From: Pseudohalocynthiibacter aestuariivivens
GTDB taxonomy: Bacteria > Pseudomonadota > Alphaproteobacteria > Rhodobacterales > Rhodobacteraceae
Direction of reading: 5' to 3'
Assembly: GCF_011040495.1 (NCBI RefSeq)
Contig: NZ_CP049037.1
Coordinates: 3,769,346-3,833,345 of the forward strand
Length of the DNA stretch: 64,000 bases
Part shown: one piece after another, positions 62,601 to 64,000 of the stretch
Numbering within the stretch: position 1 is the first letter of the stretch
Layout: every line of letters begins with the position of its first letter
Program-made: the position numbers and the translations under genes
The notes under the pieces: model-generated
Databases searched by the model: none
Told to the model about the DNA's origin: nothing
Seen by the model: the letters and a program-made list of their open reading frames with translations, nothing else

Positions 62601-64000
62601 TCGACATAGAGGATGGCACATTGCTGGCGGGCCAAGTGTCGGGCGCGGAGATCCGCCTCACTGCTGCCAATGGCATCGGTCGTGACAAGCTTGTTACAGT
62701 CAATGGCGGGCCAGTTCGTGCAATCACGACTGCGGGCGACCTGCGCCTGTCATTCGCGGGGGCCAAAACCGCGCGGCTTGATGCGGCACTTACTGCGGGA
62801 ACAGGTCGGATAGAGCTGATAGGACGTGGCACTGACCTGACGATCGGAGACCTTGGCGTCCGGGGCGAGGGGCAGTCCGTCAACATCGACGTGGCCAGCC
62901 TCACACTCGATGCCGGTGTGGTTTCCCAGACGGGTGATATTTCGGTCGAAACCCAACGCGCGTTGGTGATGCGCAGTAACACGACACCGATCACTGCCAT
63001 GGCGGGCGCTGCTACATTGAAGGTCGGCACCGATCTCACTGTGGGGATCGTAACCGGCAATGCGTCGGAGCGCCGTTCCATCGACGTGGATGTCGCTGGT
63101 GACCTGTTCCTTGCGCCCGGGGTCATAGGCGCGCGGTTTATTGGCGATGCGCGGGGATCTGATGCGCGTATTCGCCTTGGACGCAGCACCGTAACCGGCC
63201 CGCTGGGGTTCGAGACCCGGCTCAGACGGCTCGACATCGTACAGGCTCGGGGTGATTTGCATCTGAACAACCTCAACTCGCTGGATTTGGCGCGCGGCAT
63301 CGCGGAGACCGGCATGTTGGAAATCTTTGCCGGCGGGTCGCTCGACTTTGAATTCGCCCAGGCCGCAGATGGCAAGAAGCTGATTCTGGCAGCAGGCGGC
63401 GGCGTGCATGCCAAGTCTGGCGTCGTCGAAGCGGACGATGTCGGCATATACGGCTTTGGTGGATCGATTGATCAGGACCTGTTCACCGATATGACGCTCG
63501 AGACACGCGATGGTGCGGTGGTTCGCATGTTTGCCAGGGACCGGATCGCTGTGCGCGAGGCGACAGGGAGCCTGACCATCGCGTCAGTGATCTCTGACAA
63601 TCTGGGCGTGACGCTCTTTGCGCCGGAGGATCTGACCGTCGGCCTGATCGGCAGCGGTAAAGCGGTCTCGGTTACGTCCGGGCGTAACCTGACGGTGAAT
63701 CGCGTTGGCCGGGCATCTGTCCAGATCGAGGATGCTGTGGGTCTGGGGCTTGTCCGGCCCGATTTCTATCGTACCGTGCTGGCCAAATCGCCGAAGATGC
63801 TGGATCTGGTGACCGAAAACCGGCTCTCTGTCGGTATCGCGACAGCATCCGATAAGGTCAACATGGTTGGCCGCAATGTGACGGCCAAGCTGTCGGATGC
63901 GACGCCAGCCGATGGCTTGACGGTCGGGCTGACCGCGCCGGGGGGCAAGTTCACCGATAGCGCCGCTTTGACCGTTATCGGTGCGGGGCCGGATGAGCTG
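44603..64000 (+). CDS. Giant two-partner secretion adhesin (TpsA, filamentous haemagglutinin-like), 3' end outside window
   Basis: The frame starting at ATG 44603 (agggga site 9 bases upstream) shows no stop at any of the roughly 2-kb-spaced checkpoints I translated and is still open at 64000: at least 6466 residues. A long signal peptide (MKPIRTTRMIRHRRTLKSIA then a hydrophobic segment to about residue 45) precedes a TPS domain of about 250 residues. That domain includes NQFDNFNIGTGQTANVVQ, LINIIDGGLSRIDGTLNA and VNRDGFVVGASGVINAG. The rest is mostly Gly/Ala/Val/Asn/Asp/Thr-rich sequence with alternating hydrophobics, as in right-handed beta-helices. Residues about 1350-3280 have degenerate repeats. 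Acidic loops occur near 847, 1070, 1340, 2050 and 2950, and helical inserts near 511-575, 3886-3943 and 4737-4856. It resembles LktA/FHA-type adhesins; the target is unknown. Confidence 0.92.
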   Translation, partial: MKPIRTTRMIRHRRTLKSIASEATAWVASVALMVGQVAPAAATSAAVDITTGAGTGTSITQGGGTATVTTTNIQGATAFNQFDNFNIGTGQTANVVQPDGTQQLINIIDGGLSRIDGTLNAQIDTGAGGVTVGGNHYYVNRDGFVVGASGVINAGALTMSTPTADYQSQLTDQANGGTSVTARLFAGTEPLNSSANIEIFGTINARRLDLRAGARMLVDGTISVEDSSIDAEGRLVPALNKDGYAEAAGISVQGGVVRLLSQGEMKLQGRIAAKRKTTGGVVAARSEGALIAGGTIDVTAAPGADNDSGSVILFTRKTAVLETALKIEATSTGGDGGLVSIAAQDAITMQGRFATGGASRDKRGSSVLRAPQITVSGTTVTDGGDMMLLADPTTASEAAAARDGLMPGSLTIDGQITTSNAAQTSAGDLIAQGQNVSVKSGSNLSATATAGTDKDGLIALLASNFDEVAAIFVETDAVTASVKITDSTLNGGAIVVNSLAETSRQVGGNYDDEAAIADLVTVGGANNTTSELLKDLTSLGERIGRLHDRGTDEIESQLTALQGIFEFNGSEATSLVEISGSSLTATGEWQAKPLTKPEDRQSGQFSDNGQNRDSWLFAAGNPLRKIVDIPTEFAGTDGSADGLYIQSHATSRYNMGGIGVVLGVAVANSTADSRVNIDESGLISGTDISIHSTAFEDHSIKIKPIGLADVALGFIVAVRNLTNQTLITDTVANAQSGDLLIEALSGVNHTQEIFADAKETGTFALAINVGGSNALTEVAVGDGGSLGATGDITLDATTQYFQKRSVTEARLGLVNVETPSILFRNKTEDLKAQALAFKDKLIKPKFGPEEEPKPNAGVGLAFDVQIDDVTNRATLGGTYHELGSPGEERDTILTQLSTVTATTLAGALSVKAGKKFVAAAEGGKGITRRTTAQAPKLTLIRKNIAKFAGVEEEKLASDFDKVGMVAASVGLMHGETLAEIGSNAITQSATLNVVAENTYPLFSSVDQVKSGVLNILASAGNVFVPDQFGQDKPAADSLFEVIDAVDPRSFATSYTQSRAIAATPGTKDEEDDEEQGFALALSMNAFNTDDKVDAIIRFGANVTSGSLTNILAKISGDFIHLVNLPAEVPGTEDPVSDAIGGAVSFSRAAATTNAIIEDDAKVAADGVVTISSQANVNQSLFTYAGGGGNNRSINGSLALGISQGTTTARVGGAADLTGSLITLNAVDDSMLLNIGGALSASENLSVGATGVINFTDRDVYAGVGPGAKEGAPVTGTSGNTAVSARTLNINATNNSADIAIAVAGAKTTASDDQDAALADFLLSDDEFAKLLSQDDNEAPGEGDPQADAGSGKPRTGWAVAGAAAINLALGNKVRAEINTPATVEAIGGVIINARNTSTVAAATGAVAVGLSNRQDVNALAGAFSILVDDRNVTARIAKADIDAGVLAIKATDDATVVNIAIGGAGNKRGSKAVAGSVAVATLDGETNALIEDADLTIGGEAKFEATDTSLTVSIAGAAGLNFSKNASSASGVGIGIAVNTVMRPAKVILDPSSRVTAGSFVANSLTDDSIYAFAISAGLGKTAFSGSITVNTVIGGAQTEIGKRGVGVSNMRITTDSVNVTAKESTSILAAGGALSVARSGGNALGGAVVINTVKNASHAKLEDTTISARTAGPGAAVPLTATATADTEIRAYSVAAAGSTKKYAGALGASSNVIDSTINLSLAGATFFSGGVITLSATNNRFIQSLSGGVGISGNGAGGAALALNLMLGNDAKITLTDALLQGRGPITINASATGEIQSLAAGIALADDSAIGISAAANVTTGTTGIDATGAILNAEGAPGTLSLMATDTSTIKAFSGGAALSLSADGAGAALSVNVIGNTTSIEANGGRFFADGTATFAADNTATIKALAVGLGFARENSLGGSIVVGHSSATTKVDLKPSELGVSGIVTVRAKQTSDLDLVTGALAIGGDNAVGAAVTAAIINNTVTADLEAGRLTDEGEITVFASDDGSIEAKALGGAAALDDGGAASIVVAKIGTKPDDADAQPELEGEQPGDAKPIAAGEAAGDKAQNDAIAAALNVIAQSSVAEAKTLQIEPTTPRNDTLRARVKVTNGEIDNQGFSVRANRSSTIDSVAGVVSLTGENSAGLGLGLNFIYGTTTSELLLPVTTGTDTHLVRKMLVRADEFDTINGTAIAGALGGDNGGAGGLVFNDIKRVTDVTVGSTVLGQRAAVQLATRDANIGYFGMRTQDATAGVIGAGGENGGGAAIAVNRNGDRMTTTLRDLKIDGRERDAAGDLLPASPSGATFVSLAAEHGVNQDALALSLGGAAKIGLAGSFGINILSGKSNIVVNNVDAEVEGFGVNGFEFTRQDVDAGGVALAGKAGIGVGIAVNKNTHTLQSDVTGSRIVTRGAYDTLLLRSSGFGAVAIAGAIGGKVAITGSAATNKLSAKTLSNVSDSTIVAGNIARLGAAASSRINANGGAGDGRAVNGSFAVGGKVGIGASVTVNDTASTVDVTIKGSNITALGLGADTGSVFGGDGTRHDGVLIEADILSNIDMITVTGGAALLAGIGANYVYTSVADKASVNLGSDTASDEVKIGAAPDARARSFIMVNENAKTASARIASYTNTTINNQAYGVGLGAVGGGLTVASTFIATDALVNLGRTDVQSGAGNITLAADVDNKIDLTAVGVAGGGAALAGAVGVTEVTSNAIIALKGSTLETKGTSGFVGLDATSTNVFKSVGGTGAAAGSLAGAGVVVVTTLGGKTEVTLDKSGTRASGITSKSDLVIVADAANTLTTTAIGAAAGAQAGLALSANVTKGETQVELRIGEGSKLDVNGDARLFATVAMTLNSISGAGGIGGAAAGGALDYIALAQAAKIEIADDAQVIAGGNVQLNATSTDMITAHAASVAAGGFSLAGALAIADIGGRTESDDDTAKLTTAAVDAAKADQSETVKEADEDGNPVAATDEEKQNSAANIAAMGGGADTRAKSNATQQKVALGTTGDISGARIKIGDDAVVNSGLSLSVFALANTGLSQIGGAGSLSLGAGASTGTVKATVGTDALITVGDNTALVGADQVSLSATIGGLIEPDEKQKAVGEGKAIIDAEAYTGGAAGIAAASAGVVVAGMTGDAKVMLGQGVLMGDRTLIDNTLSASNPSINLDAARSGAVRAYVFNLSLSAGLTVGTAVSHADIAGTSAIEFNNSSASVIFTKGNVSLAASDDTRADAQAVSSSGGILNGNGVDVRAGNTGNGTIALDKVTIVADDLTVRNQSRASSYAKAKGISGGLATVGASVARSTTKVDLATTIGSGASAQGDIEITSRFLPSEVKKFQPDAVPEGESANTLVENAAAFAVSSAGGLLAGNGADAATVLDYDVSTTVGGTLVGESIVATGEAGATAVADATGKQGGLAAIGVVLTKLTAPRANVTVNTNDGALFVAADEMALTATNQPMFDLLATSGSGGLVSGAGAGGTLDVKSKTLLSIGKGTYFADSLRIQSESDIGLGSTVDSVNASLVGASGANMDTDVTSRVDTKIAANAGLFANSLQIGAINKIARPEDGFNVVSGSGGALDVAAMDSDVALTIDTLVDIGDNAALRQIDTATVDDTFVIEALSDITLIDRQSLDSGGAIVLPFGNSSIKVTSTDADIKLGKAKLTALSDLVLRTGGDADIRSEVFSNTYGLAGAASATALAEYEINHGILIDPEAEILTEGNLSLLAGFVGEREQIINVVAEGRAFNRTAVPFSTDPTATATANTRSDVVIGEDSSLRAAGDVDIFAVAGDRTVRGYALGKDFYREAAAEVGTFFNSTIGGGDPVSLDVEIDDSNDVSTNLIELNGLVRAGNRNQRALILDENGKLDNASFGYSDELADGINFEIGAQTSLKFRLDTRIDELRPLVSAAEARIAGIPGASLNRIETRQKAELTNLLERKARAQNVRGALITVEDVTAREGNIDLRADMVSGSTGGKLVAPGDALIDIRTTQASFLVVKDLTISGLDGGIITFNDVRVESAADIVAQARATNPFNIPITLLPANYEVESATDTNPPVINVSTTNSVGFVTVEGEISNLRGVARVVSNQSDIDIRGSVSALTPILAAPNGDFTLTATETLAHIGPDPVARYRDFFNSVALQSAEIAIDENGFNIIGGASRLTFDSHDNDDFTFSRAYDAGAFDRVTSANAVDPGARIQGANVFITADVINIAGAIEAGVVGHAARIAEGLDADIAALEASGATGRKLLFTPVLPGDVVADNSPFIQATVPVFYNLDRDRIEIDDMITRGGQVTIVGKIASTGFGSIEAFDGFGAVTVDSNVRTPVMFGRVDTGGSTEPGQGVEGLVRITDLNRTNSKGAFLTTEYRRGVDANGSQVLRVFDNEQTTVVTDASGNSLAQPSRLVQQITADGARKATYTPIKQAFFFNQLREVKFGENIANAKLSAPENSSFISEPIFTTESDYGVLTSNFALLDLTQPGVNGFPGKIIGDEIFTRHVLKADLPIDILFRGLDRGDVDIDLQGDLLLSDLVRNSTGRTLLVSDFGSLSALNDKVTIVAKELVIGAGRGAVLGASNNALRTNLVPDGTLSVFGRDVVKVHEIAGDMLVESAVSLDSDTGDGSLLELTAAGSILGEKDDANVIIGGDIFLAAGGGRIGGTNGVTRLTVVNIGGAITATAEGDIALTARQGDLNLRDVQSRTGNIQLTVSDGSILDANPIEREDLRTQGELIDLWAGDLALIEGTDSAAARVARQIDGLQAAEQARYVAFWRARKAGKPTDTASLDADSAAVRQRLQANAGDASTLEAFDAQLATLRAEWDAQTDFDPNFQARIPEVLRAEVLADATWTQNELERFVDAGLVRRSAATQIRDEDPNIRAAGDIVLFATKDIGTGLAPLRILGADDDALSTADLAALGAAEVGDIFFDQGNTFVARRDDLNLASTAFDGDVPVGSVVALAGGQNMLLGARTPLQIAAAASSGLTLIKAEGNLTQTDSIFNVAVAGAQVVLEAGRDGSIGTVTTSVEVEITDGGSFDARAGAGIFVAAPEGDLPVASVFSGGDIRLTVLENLTDARPTGAPRIIGSGTLSLSARNIGASDAPIRFELPGDARVVLATGQDAFAETKDDLTLLATSLGGGGRIVSAGAIRVVEDGARTGVIDFGTQSTLTVVAADGLTGTRLGGPDVQGGTLKLTTGGDVGGAFGPLSTALTGFSYTSTGSADAPTSLSISEADNLTISSLTQTAGEGLVTRITLPGDLAIGRITSAQPVDIFMSSGRILGAGSIRAPEVTLVAPGGIGTVAPVPLETDLITARSFGGAINLALNSSFSAPVIGLGDIRTGGDHGLTLTAGNTPVLLARGGALTTIGGDLKLTTGGDFSFSENTFGVQSVNGRVDFMIGGNATLGRVSAGSGLGVTVAKTLTGVPGLEGPMLVTTQAAAVTRLRATDIPGDVLQTQISALDVAITNKNLNVQNTGNLDLVGMSATGDVTIGVDGILRLGTLQTGGRIDLTADAIAEGDTTITATLLNMTATKGSIGGVDGLNGRFRVSDGAISLSAETDIHVAQLGADFLLRGVVAKGRVQLIAGAGDLRAAKISGADIALSAFGDIQGLTGPLAVKTGSFSAGSFAGDINVEFAATPVVVLTQVEAGRDGNIALRQPGGLLRVASGGAVKSIAGDVTLTAASVEIDGTVQTATGSIVLLSQNNIDVSDPNARVDGGFGTLRFDAGSDLILGTVTSAANDDAAMTLIAGGTLRRAIAGRPSRLIAQNGGAVVSVGTVEGAIDVDLARLSMSSARSDVTVNAVTDLSITKASSGTGNVTVSGAGVLRVGEITPIATGTTRLVATNDLFSTDETQLGGARIELQSREGAIGGAAGGAFRFAADDSTIVTARSAGDMSLRNTVGDLRLGVLESGLGGTDVTAARDLILSERVTAGKDQVLTLTATRSITGQGGFTVGRTVTLVAQNGAISDGAGGALRMEVPTTATVEMAAAQNINVALTGGDVRFGNVAAGGNVALDIEDGTLLAGQVSGAEIRLTAANGIGRDKLVTVNGGPVRAITTAGDLRLSFAGAKTARLDAALTAGTGRIELIGRGTDLTIGDLGVRGEGQSVNIDVASLTLDAGVVSQTGDISVETQRALVMRSNTTPITAMAGAATLKVGTDLTVGIVTGNASERRSIDVDVAGDLFLAPGVIGARFIGDARGSDARIRLGRSTVTGPLGFETRLRRLDIVQARGDLHLNNLNSLDLARGIAETGMLEIFAGGSLDFEFAQAADGKKLILAAGGGVHAKSGVVEADDVGIYGFGGSIDQDLFTDMTLETRDGAVVRMFARDRIAVREATGSLTIASVISDNLGVTLFAPEDLTVGLIGSGKAVSVTSGRNLTVNRVGRASVQIEDAVGLGLVRPDFYRTVLAKSPKMLDLVTENRLSVGIATASDKVNMVGRNVTAKLSDATPADGLTVGLTAPGGKFTDSAALTVIGAGPDEL
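48650..54450 (+). repeat. Degenerate 60-80-residue repeats within the adhesin
   Basis: The translated sequence shows a recurring pattern: a hydrophobic A-G-A stretch, then an N-x-V or N-x-I, then A-x-I/L, then a D/N turn, then G-x-I-x-L-x-A. Examples are VGIGIAVNTVMRPAKVIL, FSGSITVNTVIGGAQTEI, LGGAVVINTVKNASHAKL and GAAVTAAIINNTVTADL. The copies differ in length and sequence, so DNA-level repeats are not obvious. This is the kind of coil-forming repeat expected of a filamentous shaft. Confidence 0.6.

Noticed and set aside
63248-63256. RGD tripeptide in the adhesin (residues about 6216-6218)
   Set aside because: The protein is rich in Arg, Gly and Asp and one RGD in 6466 residues is expected by chance. 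Its site in a predicted strand turn gives no support for integrin binding.
61381-63447. Two further minus-strand open frames of over 320 residues
   Set aside because: Same reason: antisense to the adhesin frame, proline/serine/arginine-rich, no start signals or family features.

Overview
The window reads as chromosomal DNA of a marine-type alphaproteobacterium, most likely a member of the Rhodobacteraceae (Roseobacter group). The reasons are high GC, a PccR-type short-chain-fatty-acyl-CoA regulator with pccB, pccA and methylmalonyl-CoA mutase, a betI-betC choline-sulfate pair, an AI-2E/hdaA/ppk/ppx gene order, a 1146-residue biotin pyruvate carboxylase, and several short conserved proteins that I recognise only from this family. 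I cannot name the genus from sequence alone.

Layout. 0-4 kb: the end of an AI-2E family permease, a phospholipase D-like enzyme, a YihY/BrkB membrane protein, a small PLDc_N-type membrane protein and tRNA-Gly(GCC). 4-10 kb: an FMN alpha-hydroxy-acid dehydrogenase, pyruvate carboxylase and a CpdA-like phosphodiesterase, all on the minus strand and plausibly a lactate/pyruvate anaplerotic group. 9.8-11.5 kb: a decayed pirin gene and a DMT permease. 11.5-15.5 kb: an orphan Tat-exported solute-binding protein divergent from betI-betC, with a near-perfect BetI-type operator. 15.5-30 kb: a propionyl-CoA island comprising pccR with a coupled hydrolase, an MFS exporter, pccB, five small uncharacterised proteins, two tiny lipoproteins, pccA, a DUF4174 protein, a sulfotransferase-like protein and methylmalonyl-CoA mutase. 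TTTGCAA-type operator elements precede both pccR and pccB. 30-34 kb: tRNA-Met and a run of tightly coupled small genes (MAPEG, glyoxalase-like, GNAT, TerB-J, EEP nuclease). 34-39.7 kb: the minus-strand operon AI-2E permease, hdaA, ppk, ppx. 39.9-41.25 kb: proS, split by a one-base deficit in a G tract.

41.25-64 kb is the most unusual part. A type Vb (two-partner) secretion locus is arranged as IalB-like protein, TpsB (ShlB/FhaC/HecB) transporter, second IalB-like protein, then a giant filamentous adhesin. The adhesin is open in one frame from 44603 to the end of the window, at least 6466 codons, and its 3' end lies outside. Two cysteine-paired IalB-family periplasmic proteins flanking the transporter of a very large exoprotein is an arrangement I do not know as a described secretion system. 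It is my best candidate for something new here.

Two genes, proS and the pirin pseudogene, each lack one G in a G tract. This could reflect real mutation or systematic homopolymer error, so frameshift calls in this sequence should be treated with care. I see no CRISPR array, insertion sequence, phage genes, rRNA or replication origin.
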